From contig CALGSW010000011.1 in NCBI GenBank assembly GCA_937901965.1, positions 24,194 to 88,193 of the forward strand: a DNA stretch of 64,000 bases, read 5' to 3'. The notes below the pieces were generated by a model. That model was not told the origin of the DNA. It ran no database searches and saw nothing but the letters and a program-made list of their open reading frames with translations. Positions 27,218-36,247 of this stretch are shown here, piece after piece. Positions within the stretch are counted from its first letter, which is position 1. Each line of letters opens with the position of its first letter. Source of the DNA: an uncultured Bacteroidota bacterium. Lineage in GTDB: Bacteria; Bacteroidota; Bacteroidia; Bacteroidales; UBA932. A program made the translations under genes and the position numbers.

Positions 27218-27778
27218 ATGGCAACCCGCAAAAGAGAATATTCCACACAGCAGGAGTTAATAGAGGGCTGCATAAGGCGGGAACCCCCTGCTCAGCGGAA
27301 ACTCTACGAAACATACGCTCCAAGAATGCTCACCCTGGCAACTCGTTATTCGGGAGACAGAGAGAGAGCTAAGGATATTCTTCACGATGGGTTTATAACG
27401 CTCTTTAACAAGATTGAAAGCTATAGCGGAACCGGGTCATTTGAAGGATGGATGAGGAGAATTTTCGTCAACACAGCCCTTATGTCCCTGCGAAAGGCAG
27501 ATGTTCTCAGGAATACTGAGGAGATAAACAATGCTGTTGGAGAGATAAGCGAGAACCCCGGACCCGTTGAAACACTAAGCTCAAAAGAGCTTATGGAGCT
27601 TATAGCTTCAATGCCGGATGGATTCAGATTTGTTTTCAACATGTATGCTGTTGAGGGCTATAACCATCAGGAAATTGCAAAAGAGTTGAACATTAGTGAA
27701 GGCAGTTCCCGCTCTCAGTTAAGCAGAGCCAGAGCCTGGCTTCAGGAAAGAATAAGGAGGCAGAATGAAGGAGAGTGA
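27218..27778 (+). CDS. ECF-type RNA polymerase sigma factor
   Basis: A 186-residue sigma-70 family protein with region 2 (ARMLTLATRY-like helix, RAKDILHDGFITLFNKI, GTGSFEGWMRRIFVNTAL) and region 4 (LIASMPDGFRFVFNMYAVEGYNHQEIAKELNISEGSSRSQLSRA). The ATG at 27218 is chosen because it gives the usual short N-terminus before TQQELIEGCIRREP; ATG 27176 would add 14 residues. No anti-sigma FecR gene is adjacent. Instead the next gene, overlapping by 14 bp, encodes a one-pass membrane protein with a barrel-like tail, a common Bacteroidetes arrangement. Confidence 0.93.
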   Translation: MATRKREYSTQQELIEGCIRREPPAQRKLYETYAPRMLTLATRYSGDRERAKDILHDGFITLFNKIESYSGTGSFEGWMRRIFVNTALMSLRKADVLRNTEEINNAVGEISENPGPVETLSSKELMELIASMPDGFRFVFNMYAVEGYNHQEIAKELNISEGSSRSQLSRARAWLQERIRRQNEGE

Positions 27779-28931
27779 TTTTGATAAAAGCATCAGAGAC
27801 ATGATGGAGAGCTACGGAGAGAGTCCGGAGCCTACGTCATGGGATAGCATTGAACATAGCCTTGCTTCAGGTAGAAGAAGGATTATTTTCTTAAGGAGTG
27901 TAAGCGCAGTAGCTGCCGTAGCTGCTGTTGTTGCATTGTTTTTAATTATTGGAAAGGATGCGGTTAAGGAGCAGATAAAAAGGCCGGTTGATCAGATAGC
28001 TGTTGTTGAAAACAGACCTGAATCAACCCCTGTTGCTATTGAGAAGAGTCAAGGTATAGCTGACCAGATTCAGAAAAAAACCGCTATAAAAAGTAAAACA
28101 CAGAATGAGCCCAAGGTAATCTTAAACAATGATGAAAACTTTGAAGAGGAAAATGCTCCTCAAAAGCTGAAAAAGACAGATTTATCCCCACAGGAGGAGA
28201 AAGTGGACAATAAACCAAAGGAGGTAACACGCACATCACCTGCACAGCCTGCAGAGCAGTGGAACTTCCCTATAGAGGAGCAGATTAAATCAAAGAGGAG
28301 AAAACCTTCTCTGGCATTCTCTACCCTTTTGACACCTGGAGTAGGAAGCAACGAGAGGATTTTAAATACTTATATGCAATCTGACTTTATGCAGTTCACC
28401 TCATCACTGGACAGACAGCAAAGCCAGATTGAGACGGTTTACGATACAAAATACCTGCCTGCTGTATCAGTTGGATTGCAGCTTATGGTTCCACTGAGCA
28501 GAATGTTATCAATAGCTACAGGGCTTAACTATACTATGCTTTACTCCGCTACTGAGGAGCAGAGATTCAATGAAACTGTTACCAGAGAGCAGACTCTGCA
28601 CTACATCGGATTACCCCTCTATCTTTATGCTAATATCTTTTCAGGTGAAAAGCTGATGCTTTACGGAGGAGCCGGAGCAACAGTTGAGAAGGGGTTGGCT
28701 GAAAGAGTGGAGAGAAATGGTGTGTTACCGTTGGATGAGACAAACCCTGTTTCAGGGCTCCAGTGGTCTGCCGGAGCAACTGTAGGTGGTGAATACAGAC
28801 TGGGCAAACATATGGGACTTTACGCAGACCCTATGCTCGTATACTACTTCAGAGGCAATCAGCCAAAAAGCATAAGGAGCGTACAACCACTGCAGTTTAA
28901 ACTTGAATTAGGTTTGAGATATCGCTTTTAA
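27765..28931 (+). CDS. Membrane-anchored protein with outer-membrane beta-barrel-like C-terminus, sigma factor partner
   Basis: A 388-residue protein. The cytoplasmic N-terminus (about 1-38) begins MKESDFDKSIRDMME and resembles the short N-termini of anti-sigma-like proteins. It is followed by one membrane helix (SAVAAVAAVVALFLIIG, about 45-63), a charged proline-rich linker (about 65-185), and a C-terminal region of about 200 residues with barrel-type strands (GVGSNERILNTY, AGATVGGEYRLGKHMGLY, ending GLRYRF). It overlaps the sigma factor by 14 bp and is surely co-expressed. Whether the N-terminus binds the sigma factor is inferred from gene order only. Confidence 0.82.
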   Translation: MKESDFDKSIRDMMESYGESPEPTSWDSIEHSLASGRRRIIFLRSVSAVAAVAAVVALFLIIGKDAVKEQIKRPVDQIAVVENRPESTPVAIEKSQGIADQIQKKTAIKSKTQNEPKVILNNDENFEEENAPQKLKKTDLSPQEEKVDNKPKEVTRTSPAQPAEQWNFPIEEQIKSKRRKPSLAFSTLLTPGVGSNERILNTYMQSDFMQFTSSLDRQQSQIETVYDTKYLPAVSVGLQLMVPLSRMLSIATGLNYTMLYSATEEQRFNETVTREQTLHYIGLPLYLYANIFSGEKLMLYGGAGATVEKGLAERVERNGVLPLDETNPVSGLQWSAGATVGGEYRLGKHMGLYADPMLVYYFRGNQPKSIRSVQPLQFKLELGLRYRF

Positions 28932-28942
28932 TCCTAATTTTG
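28913..28942 (+). promoter_or_regulatory. Promoter of the glycosyltransferase gene
   Basis: TTTG (28913-28916) and TAATTTTG (28935-28942) lie 18 nt apart, a good -33/-7 pair. It overlaps the end of the upstream gene and supports the TTG start at 28966. Confidence 0.55.
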
Positions 28943-28965
28943 CGTATTCTCAAAATTCTTGCACA

Positions 28966-29997
28966 TTGCCATCAACAGCTGTCGTAATATTAAACTGGAA
29001 CGGGAGGCACTATCTTGAGCGCTTTCTTCCGGGTGTGGTTAAATACTCCACATCAGAGAGTAATTTTGTTGTAATAGCAGATAACGGATCTACTGATGGA
29101 TCTCTGGAGTGGGTCTCTCATCATTATCCCACTCTGAGAGTTATCAGATTTGAAACAAATCTTGGATTTACAGGCGGATATAACAAAGCTCTTTCTCAGA
29201 TAGATGCGGAATTTTTCATTTTGCTCAATTCAGATGTAGAGGTTACTCCCGGCTGGATAGAGCGGATGCATGAGGGGTTTGCTGCCCATCCAAATGCGGG
29301 TGTTGCAATGCCCAAGATATTGTCGGCCTTTGAAAGAGATTATTTTGAATATGCCGGAGCATCCGGGGGATATATTGATATATTGGGTTATCCCTTTTGC
29401 AGAGGACGGATCTTGTCCTGTATCGAGAAGGACAGGGCTCAGTATAACAGAGATACTACAATTTTCTGGGCAAGCGGAGCAGCAATGATGGTTAAAAGCT
29501 CTTTATACAGAGAGCTTGATGGGCTTGATGAAAATTTCTTTGCACATATGGAGGAGATAGATTTTTGCTGGAGGGCGCAGCTTGCAGGGAGTGAAATCTG
29601 GGCCTTTCCGTCATCAGTAGTATACCATGTAGGCGGAGGTACTCTTCCAAATAATTCTCCCAGAAAGCTTCTCTATAACTACAGAAATAATCTGTTTATG
29701 CTTTATAAAAATCTTCCTGCTTCAAGGCGTTATCCTGTTTTAATACTGAGGATGATTCTGGATGGAGCCTCTGCAATAGTTTATCTTTTACAGGGTAAGA
29801 GAAGTTTTTACAATGCGGTTCTGAGTGCACACAAAGAGTTCTGGTCAAAAAGAGGTACCCTTAAGGTGACAAAAAACAGAGGAATAAAACCATCCGGAGT
29901 ACTGAGCGGTTTGATTGTGTTGTCATTTATACTGAAGGGTGGCAGACCAAAATTTATTGATATTGCCCCAAAGATTAAGGATAGAATAGTATCATAA
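28966..29997 (+). CDS. Glycosyltransferase family 2 (rhamnosyltransferase-like)
   Basis: A 343-residue inverting GT2 enzyme. It starts AVVILNWNGRHYLERFLP, carries the nucleotide-sugar block VVIADNGSTDGSLEW, the NLGFTGGYNKAL motif and the metal-binding LLNSDVEVTPGW, with the acceptor-side ENFFAHMEEIDFCWRAQLAG, the WbbL-like signature. C-terminal hydrophobic helices may associate it with the membrane. Start codon is TTG (28966): there is no in-frame ATG upstream after the stop, and the promoter ends 23 nt before it. It overlaps the convergent murF gene by 6 bp. Confidence 0.9.
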   Translation: MPSTAVVILNWNGRHYLERFLPGVVKYSTSESNFVVIADNGSTDGSLEWVSHHYPTLRVIRFETNLGFTGGYNKALSQIDAEFFILLNSDVEVTPGWIERMHEGFAAHPNAGVAMPKILSAFERDYFEYAGASGGYIDILGYPFCRGRILSCIEKDRAQYNRDTTIFWASGAAMMVKSSLYRELDGLDENFFAHMEEIDFCWRAQLAGSEIWAFPSSVVYHVGGGTLPNNSPRKLLYNYRNNLFMLYKNLPASRRYPVLILRMILDGASAIVYLLQGKRSFYNAVLSAHKEFWSKRGTLKVTKNRGIKPSGVLSGLIVLSFILKGGRPKFIDIAPKIKDRIVS

Positions 29998-31296
29998 AAG
30001 AGCAGGTATAGCTCTTTCAAGTCTTGTACCTCTTGATCCTTTTACAAGTATAGTCATTCCGGTTACATGGCTTTTGTCAAGTCTCTCTCTGAGTGCATCT
30101 GAATTCTCAAACAGCTCTACAGTCGGGTCTCCCTGTGCACTCTTTATTGCAGCTTTGCCAAACTCCTTTCCAATAAGAAAAACTTTATCGGCAGAGATAC
30201 TTAAAGCAAGGTTCAATATTTCAATATGCTCTTTTTCAGAGTGCTCGCCAAGTTCAAGCATGTCTCCCAGAACCAGTCCCTTATTATTTGCAGCCATATC
30301 ACGGAAATTCTCAAGAGCGGCCCTCATGCTTGTTGGATTTGCGTTGTAGGCATCAATTATGAGAGTGTTTCTGTCCCCTTTTGAAAGTTGTGACCTGTTG
30401 TTGGATGGATAGTACTCCTCAATTGCATTAATACAGAGTTCCGGTTCCACCCCGTAGACCGCCCCGGCAGCAAGTGCTGCCAGCACATTATCGGCATTGT
30501 ATGAGCCTATCATCTTTGTGTTGATAATTGAACCAGAGCCCAGTCTTAGCCTCAGAAAAGGATTCTCAGGTGTGACCGTAAGTACAGATGCGTCTGATAA
30601 GCTCATTCCATATGGAATAGCCCGTATCCCACCCCTTTCTGAAATCATTTCCTGAAGGATAGGATTATCAATATTATAAAGAGCCCGGCCGGAATTCTTC
30701 GCCAGATAATCATACATCTCCCCTTTGGTTTTCCTTACACCATCAAACGAACCAAATCCTAACAGATGTGCCTTTCCCACATTAGTTATAAGTCCTGTGT
30801 CAGGTGCTGCGATATTGCATAAAAGATTAATTTCGCCCGGAGCACTTGCTCCCATCTCAATAACGGCTATTTGAGTGTCTTTATCCATTTTAAGGAGTGT
30901 CAAAGGAACTCCTATGTGGTTGTTTAAATTTCCTGCTGTAGAGAGAACTCTGTACTTTTTTGAGAGTACAGAAGATATCAGCTCTTTTGTTGTAGTCTTG
31001 CCATTTGTTCCGGTAAGTGAAATCAGAGGAATCCCATAGTACCTCCTGTGGAATGCCGCAAGATCCTGTAAAGCTATAAGTGAATCACAGACATTTATTA
31101 TCCTGCTTCCGGTTACTCCTGGTCTGTCACACACACTCCATGAAGCTCCCAGTTCAATAGCCTTTTCAGCAAAATCATTTCCGTCAAAATTCTCACCTTT
31201 TAGGGCAAAGAAAATTGCACCCTTTTTTATCTCCCTGGTATCTGTTGTTACTCCGGATGATTCCAGGAATAACGAATGCAGTACTTTAGTTTCCAT
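29992..31296 (-). CDS. murF: UDP-N-acetylmuramoyl-tripeptide--D-alanyl-D-alanine ligase
   Basis: A 434-residue Mur ligase that adds D-Ala-D-Ala to the cell wall precursor. The Mur pattern is complete: TTDTREIKKGAIFFAL at the N-terminus, P-loop ISLTGTNGKTTTKELI, AVIEMGAS, NVGKAHLLGFGS, and the C-terminal IIDAYNANPTSM with VLGDMLELG. ATG 31296 is chosen over a GTG at 31335 that would overlap dut. It follows dut by 4 bp; both end an operon of patatin-BamA, Wzx-like flippase and dut. Confidence 0.97.
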   Translation of the reverse strand: METKVLHSLFLESSGVTTDTREIKKGAIFFALKGENFDGNDFAEKAIELGASWSVCDRPGVTGSRIINVCDSLIALQDLAAFHRRYYGIPLISLTGTNGKTTTKELISSVLSKKYRVLSTAGNLNNHIGVPLTLLKMDKDTQIAVIEMGASAPGEINLLCNIAAPDTGLITNVGKAHLLGFGSFDGVRKTKGEMYDYLAKNSGRALYNIDNPILQEMISERGGIRAIPYGMSLSDASVLTVTPENPFLRLRLGSGSIINTKMIGSYNADNVLAALAAGAVYGVEPELCINAIEEYYPSNNRSQLSKGDRNTLIIDAYNANPTSMRAALENFRDMAANNKGLVLGDMLELGEHSEKEHIEILNLALSISADKVFLIGKEFGKAAIKSAQGDPTVELFENSDALRERLDKSHVTGMTILVKGSRGTRLERAIPALL

Positions 31297-31300
31297 CTTT

Positions 31301-31735
31301 CTACTTTTTACCTGTTGATCCAAATCCCCCCTCACCTCTCTCTGTTTCGCTCAGAGAGTCAGTCTCGGTCAATATGACTCTTTCATATTTTGCAATAACC
31401 ATCTGCGCAATCCTTTCGCCCGGATTGAGTGTAAAATCTTCATCAGACATATTCACAAGAATAATCTTTATCTCTCCCCTGTAGTCTGCATCAATGGTTC
31501 CGGGGCTGTTCACTATGCCAATACCGTGTTTTGCTGCCAGACCACTTCTTGGCCTTATCTGAGCCTCGTATCCTTCCGGAAGTTCAATAGAGAGACCAGT
31601 GGGAACCATTATCCTCTTTAGCGGTTTAAGGATTAAACTTTCCGGGATATCTGCCCGTAAATCCATTCCTGCCGAGTGCTGAGTCGCATATGAGGGGAGC
31701 TCATTCTTTGAGCGGTTTACAATTTTAACTTCCAT
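31301..31735 (-). CDS. dut: Deoxyuridine 5'-triphosphate nucleotidohydrolase (dUTPase)
   Basis: A 144-residue trimeric-type dUTPase that removes dUTP. All five motifs are visible: SAGMDLRA, RPRSGLAAKHGI, NSPGTIDADYRGEI, RIAQMVIAKY, and the C-terminal arm RGEGGFGSTG. Length is normal. It overlaps the upstream Wzx-like gene by 19 bp and is 4 bp ahead of murF, so expression is coupled. Confidence 0.98.
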   Translation of the reverse strand: MEVKIVNRSKNELPSYATQHSAGMDLRADIPESLILKPLKRIMVPTGLSIELPEGYEAQIRPRSGLAAKHGIGIVNSPGTIDADYRGEIKIILVNMSDEDFTLNPGERIAQMVIAKYERVILTETDSLSETERGEGGFGSTGKK

Positions 31736-33192
31736 AGAGATATCTTTTCTACTTTTAAATACATTAAGACAAAAATTATAATCAGAGTTGTATTGATGGC
31801 ATATCTGAGAACAAGAGCACTCTCTGAGAAAGGAACTGAAATCAGATACAGGGCAATTCCGGTAAATATAAAGAGAGCGATTCTCCTCCAGTTATATGGG
31901 ATAGGATAGTGTCGCTTACCAATAAGAACGCTGAGAATAAACATTGCCAGGTAACTTATCAGATGCCCCCAGGCCGCAGCGTGATAGGAGTATAATGGCA
32001 TAAATATGATATTTATAGCAAGGGTTACCGGCAATCCGGCGGCTGTAATAAGTATGGCGTACCTGGTCTTACCGGAAAGCTTATACCACATTGAGACGTT
32101 GAAGTTCATCCCCAGTATTACGTATGACATAAGCATAACCGGGACTATATCCATCCCGGATCTGAAATCTTTGCCAATTATAAGGGCGATAACATCTATG
32201 AACAGGGTTAACCCGAGAAACACCACCATGCTGAATGCGGTAAAGTGCTCCATTACCATTGCATACTCCTCTTTTGACCTCTCCTTTCCCTCTCGTGCAA
32301 AGAAGAAGGGTTCTGCGGCATATCTGAACATTTGAACAAACAGCATCATTAGCGTAGCTATCTTTACCCCTGCCTGAAATATACCCAGTTCAGAGTTCCA
32401 TTCCAAGCCCTCCGGAGTAAAGAATCTGAAAAGGGGACGGTCAATAGTGTCATTTATTATTCCGGGCAGACCAGCAATCATCAGAGGTATTGAGTATAAC
32501 ATCATGTCTCTCCATAGCCTCTTGTCAAAAGTGAAACGCAGTGCTGCTATATCAGGGATAAATACAAGCAGAGAGACAATGCCGCTTAAGAATATGGCAA
32601 ATATTATATATGTGAAATCAGGAGTTGAGGATATAAATCCGCCAAGGAGAGAGTCCGGGTGAGATTTAAAATATGCCGGAACTGCAAAAAACAAAATAAA
32701 GTTAAAGGCTGTCTCAGAGAGAATCTTTATTGTCTTAAAGAGAGCAAATTTATATGCTTTATTCTGATACCTCAGCCTGGCAAAAAGAATTGATGTAAAA
32801 GAATCTATAGCCAGAATGCTACCTATATAGATGATTACATATCCATAACCACTGTAACCCATCCATTCAGAGATATCTCCGGAAAAGAGTGATAACGCAA
32901 AAAAGAAGAGCAGAGAGACAGACCCTACAGTTATAAGAGCATTTGAGAAAACCTTGTTTGGCTGCTCCTGCTTGTTTGCGAAATTAAAGCATCCCGTCTC
33001 CAGACCAAGGGTAAGGAGTACTTGCAGAATTGCAATATATGCCAGAAATTCCGTGGCAATTCCATAACTTCCGGTTGAAAGCATGGTCGTATATATTGGA
33101 ACAAACAGGAAGTTGATAAATCTTGCCAGGATTGTACTCAGTCCGTATACTGCCGACTCACCTGCCAGTTTTTTTAGAATGGAACCTCTCAT
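31717..33192 (-). CDS. Lipopolysaccharide/oligosaccharide flippase (Wzx/MATE-like)
   Basis: A 491-residue protein with about fourteen membrane helices. It starts AVYGLSTILARFINFLFVPIYT, the typical polysaccharide biosynthesis/PST family opening, and shows the central PLMIAGLPGIINDTIDRPLF block. Such flippases move undecaprenyl-linked oligosaccharides across the inner membrane; the glycan is not known. It overlaps dut by 19 bp and begins 1 bp after the patatin gene. No glycosyltransferase cluster is directly attached, so it may serve a core or O-antigen-like pathway encoded elsewhere. Confidence 0.9.
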   Translation of the reverse strand: MRGSILKKLAGESAVYGLSTILARFINFLFVPIYTTMLSTGSYGIATEFLAYIAILQVLLTLGLETGCFNFANKQEQPNKVFSNALITVGSVSLLFFFALSLFSGDISEWMGYSGYGYVIIYIGSILAIDSFTSILFARLRYQNKAYKFALFKTIKILSETAFNFILFFAVPAYFKSHPDSLLGGFISSTPDFTYIIFAIFLSGIVSLLVFIPDIAALRFTFDKRLWRDMMLYSIPLMIAGLPGIINDTIDRPLFRFFTPEGLEWNSELGIFQAGVKIATLMMLFVQMFRYAAEPFFFAREGKERSKEEYAMVMEHFTAFSMVVFLGLTLFIDVIALIIGKDFRSGMDIVPVMLMSYVILGMNFNVSMWYKLSGKTRYAILITAAGLPVTLAINIIFMPLYSYHAAAWGHLISYLAMFILSVLIGKRHYPIPYNWRRIALFIFTGIALYLISVPFSESALVLRYAINTTLIIIFVLMYLKVEKISLWKLKL

Positions 33193-33193
33193 T

Positions 33194-35509
33194 TTAATAA
33201 TTCAATGATTTATTTCTGAAAATCAGAAATCCAATGTTAAACTGCGGATACCATTTCACGTCTGCACCCGGGTAATATGAGGCCGATAAACTTACAGGCC
33301 CTACAGGTGACTGCCATACTGCAGCTATATTTGCCATGAAATCTCCTTTTGGAAAAATATCGTTCATACCCCTTCCTCCGTTTGTCCCACTTGTCACCAC
33401 TTTGTAAGGCTGGAAATAGGAGACAAGAGTACTTATGAAGATAGTACCTGAAATATGTACAATAGGGTTTACTCCAAGTGCAAGATATGAATTAGCTCTG
33501 TAATCCTTAAGTAGTAGTGTTTTACTATGAGGAGTAGGCTGAAACGCAGGAGTTATAATTAGTGAAGAGATGTAATCACCAAGGGCAACTTCTGTTGACA
33601 GGTTGAAGTCAATGAGTGAGCCGATAGTAAGCCATTTGTTAACAGGATGGTATATTTCCGAGTAGAAATTCAATTTAAATCTGTTATCAATTCTGTTTAC
33701 ATACGGTACCATCTCTTCTGATGTACTTCCCGGAGTATAGTCAGATGTAATGAATGCGTAACTTGCAGTTAGTTTTTGTTTTATGCCGGCAGTGGGATAT
33801 ATCTTGTAGTTTGTTGTATTTCTTTCAAGAATAAGGGCCGGGGAGACATAGGTTATCCCTGTCATATCAGGAACATCATATGATGTGAAGTTGTCTGTAA
33901 GATAATATGAGTATGAATTTCTTCCGGATGTAATACTGAATTTTCCCATTATGCTTCTGTTCAGGTCAATGGGTGTGCCCACCTTGAAATTTCCAAAAAC
34001 CTCGCTCTCTTCAATACTTGTAGGGAGTCTGTCGTGATAGTACTCTGTTTGCCCGCCTCTGAAATAATCAAACCTGTGAGCAACAAACGAAGCTTCGTAA
34101 AAGAGAAGAGGCCTGAATGAGAAGTCTTTTCTGAAGGAGAGGGATGCACCTGTATAGAACTTCCCAAGGTCAATATCCAGTGATGCTTTCCATGGGTAGA
34201 GGCTGAAATGTCTGTATTCAAGGCCTATATATCCCTGATTGAGAGATGATGAGGAGATATTTCCCCCTATTGCAATTCTGAGAGGCGGTTTTTCGGTTAC
34301 CTTTAATGTAAGATCAAACAGAGAGTCTCTGTTCATCATTGCAGTTGGGTAGAAAGAATTTACGCTTCCGGATGCCACCACTCTGTTGTACCCTCTCTTA
34401 ATTACCTCAAAATTCACAGGATCACTCTTGTGGTTTTTAAGAGTGTTAACAATAAACTCCTTTTTGCTCTCCTTTAGTGTGTCGGGTTTAAATTTTATAT
34501 TATCAAAAATGAGCTGAGGGCATTTCATTCTGAAGGCCAGTCTTTTATCTGCGAGTTCCTTTGCGCTCACTCTTCTTTTAACAGTCTCTTTGATCCTTGG
34601 CATACTTTGCATCGCAAGATTATACCCCCTTTTAACAACTTCATCCAGTCTTGTAAAGTCCAGCAGACTTATATCCGTATAATCCCCGTCTATCAGCTCC
34701 CCCTTATCACTGGGAATATTGTAATTGGTCTCTACCATCATCATGTTCTCAAGCTGAGCAAGGAGATCATCCGTATCCGGTTCGGACGGGTTTGTAGAGC
34801 ATTTTGCACCTATGATAAAATCAGGATTGAAATCCCTCTCCATCACATCCCACGGGAAGTTGTTATAAAATCCCCCGTCAAACATAAGTGTTGAGTCAAT
34901 CATAATAGGTTTAAAAGCAAGAGGAAAGGTCATGGAGGCACGGATTGCCTCTCCAAGAGCTCCCTTTCTTAGAACGTAAGGCTTTTTGTTGACAATGTCT
35001 GCCGATACGCATCTGAACGGGACCATCAGTTTGTTAAAATCGTATGAAGCAGCTGCTGAGGAAGATGCAAATAGCTGAATAAATGCAATATCCATAGGAT
35101 AGGGCGAAATGAGGTTAGTTGGAAGTAAATAGTTGAATTTTCTATCCTTAGCACTAAAGTTAAATGTTGCCCCAAATAGCTCCGGAGTTGGGTCTCTCCT
35201 GTAAATGTAAGTTGCAAAGTTCCTGTCTGCCTGTCCCTGCTGCCAGGAGTTGAACTCCTCTGACCTGAAGAGAGTTATCATCTCATCCGGGGATAAGCCT
35301 ATAGAGTATAAACCCGCTACAATTGCTCCCATTGAGGTTCCGGCAACATAGTCAATAGGTATGTTATTCTCTTCCAGTGCTTTGATTACTCCTATATGAG
35401 AAAGTCCTTTTGCTCCCCCTCCACTTAAAACCAGACCTACGCTTTGACTCAAAACCGGCATGGAGATAAGCAGGGCAAGCAGAGTGAAGTAGAGTTTTTT
35501 TACTTGCAT
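33194..35509 (-). CDS. Patatin-like phospholipase fused to POTRA/BamA-type barrel
   Basis: A 771-residue exported protein. Signal peptide (1 to about 22) is followed by a patatin lipase domain (about 24-300) with oxyanion loop GGGAKG, catalytic serine in GTSMG (Ser59) and aspartate in DGG (Asp210). Then comes a POTRA-like region (about 310-400) and a C-terminal 16-strand BamA/FhaC-like barrel (about 400-771), ending KSLNY. This is the PlpD/type Vd arrangement, where the barrel displays or anchors the lipase in the outer membrane. It is the first gene of a four-gene envelope unit. A promoter match lies upstream. Confidence 0.92.
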   Translation of the reverse strand: MQVKKLYFTLLALLISMPVLSQSVGLVLSGGGAKGLSHIGVIKALEENNIPIDYVAGTSMGAIVAGLYSIGLSPDEMITLFRSEEFNSWQQGQADRNFATYIYRRDPTPELFGATFNFSAKDRKFNYLLPTNLISPYPMDIAFIQLFASSSAAASYDFNKLMVPFRCVSADIVNKKPYVLRKGALGEAIRASMTFPLAFKPIMIDSTLMFDGGFYNNFPWDVMERDFNPDFIIGAKCSTNPSEPDTDDLLAQLENMMMVETNYNIPSDKGELIDGDYTDISLLDFTRLDEVVKRGYNLAMQSMPRIKETVKRRVSAKELADKRLAFRMKCPQLIFDNIKFKPDTLKESKKEFIVNTLKNHKSDPVNFEVIKRGYNRVVASGSVNSFYPTAMMNRDSLFDLTLKVTEKPPLRIAIGGNISSSSLNQGYIGLEYRHFSLYPWKASLDIDLGKFYTGASLSFRKDFSFRPLLFYEASFVAHRFDYFRGGQTEYYHDRLPTSIEESEVFGNFKVGTPIDLNRSIMGKFSITSGRNSYSYYLTDNFTSYDVPDMTGITYVSPALILERNTTNYKIYPTAGIKQKLTASYAFITSDYTPGSTSEEMVPYVNRIDNRFKLNFYSEIYHPVNKWLTIGSLIDFNLSTEVALGDYISSLIITPAFQPTPHSKTLLLKDYRANSYLALGVNPIVHISGTIFISTLVSYFQPYKVVTSGTNGGRGMNDIFPKGDFMANIAAVWQSPVGPVSLSASYYPGADVKWYPQFNIGFLIFRNKSLNY

Positions 35510-35543
35510 AATAGGGGTAATTGAGGTAATTTTGCCCTCAATG

Positions 35544-35551
35544 CAAAGGTA
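35544..35551 (-). promoter_or_regulatory. -7 promoter element for the patatin-wzx-dut-murF operon
   Basis: Minus-strand TACCTTTG matches TAnnTTTG, 34 nt before the ATG at 35509. Confidence 0.5.
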
Positions 35552-35584
35552 TTAAATTTTGTATAAATCCTATAACTTGAAAAT

Positions 35585-36247
35585 ATGAAGAAAATAATTT
35601 TTAACTTAATGATTATCACAGTATTGGTTGCCTCTTCATGTAAGGGAGGCAAACAATCTGAGGATAAAGACCAAATTAAACAAGAAGATACAACAGTTAT
35701 GGCAACATCATTGGCATTCAACCCTACAGAGCTCTCTGCAGAGCCTCAGTTTGATATTGAGACATCAGCAGGAACAATCCGTATTAAACTTTACAAAGAG
35801 ACACCTTTTCACAGAGATAATTTTGTTAAGCTGGCGTCTGAAAGATTTTATGACGGAATCCTCTTCCATAGGGTAATCAGTGGATTTATGATACAGGTGG
35901 GAGATCCTCTTACAAAAGACCCTTCTGCATCGGACAGGTATGGTACAGGCGGGCCGGGCTATACAGTACCGGCTGAAATCCTTCCTCAGTTCAAACATAA
36001 GAAGGGTGCACTAGCTGCAGCAAGAAGAGCAGATTCGGTAAATCCTCAGAAAGAGTCATCAGGCTCTCAGTTTTACTTTGTTGAAGACCCCAATGCGTGT
36101 GCTCAGCTGGATGGCCAGTACACAGTGTTTGGAGAGACTGTTTCAGGGATTGAGATAATTGATAAAATTGCTGCTGAGCCCACAACTCCAAGAGACAGGC
36201 CGGTAAACGATATCAGAATTATTTCAGTAAAACCTGTTAAAGAATAA
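35585..36247 (+). CDS. Cyclophilin-type peptidyl-prolyl isomerase, lipoprotein
   Basis: A 220-residue lipoprotein with lipobox VASSC (lipidated cysteine about 19) and a cyclophilin domain. The active-site FHRVISGFMIQVGDP (with the catalytic arginine), SGSQFYFVED and LDGQYTVFGE are all intact. Cyclophilins speed proline cis/trans isomerisation of folding proteins, here most likely in the periplasm at the membrane. Its stop is directly followed by the convergent ABC ATPase stop (no gap). Confidence 0.95.
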   Translation: MKKIIFNLMIITVLVASSCKGGKQSEDKDQIKQEDTTVMATSLAFNPTELSAEPQFDIETSAGTIRIKLYKETPFHRDNFVKLASERFYDGILFHRVISGFMIQVGDPLTKDPSASDRYGTGGPGYTVPAEILPQFKHKKGALAAARRADSVNPQKESSGSQFYFVEDPNACAQLDGQYTVFGETVSGIEIIDKIAAEPTTPRDRPVNDIRIISVKPVKE

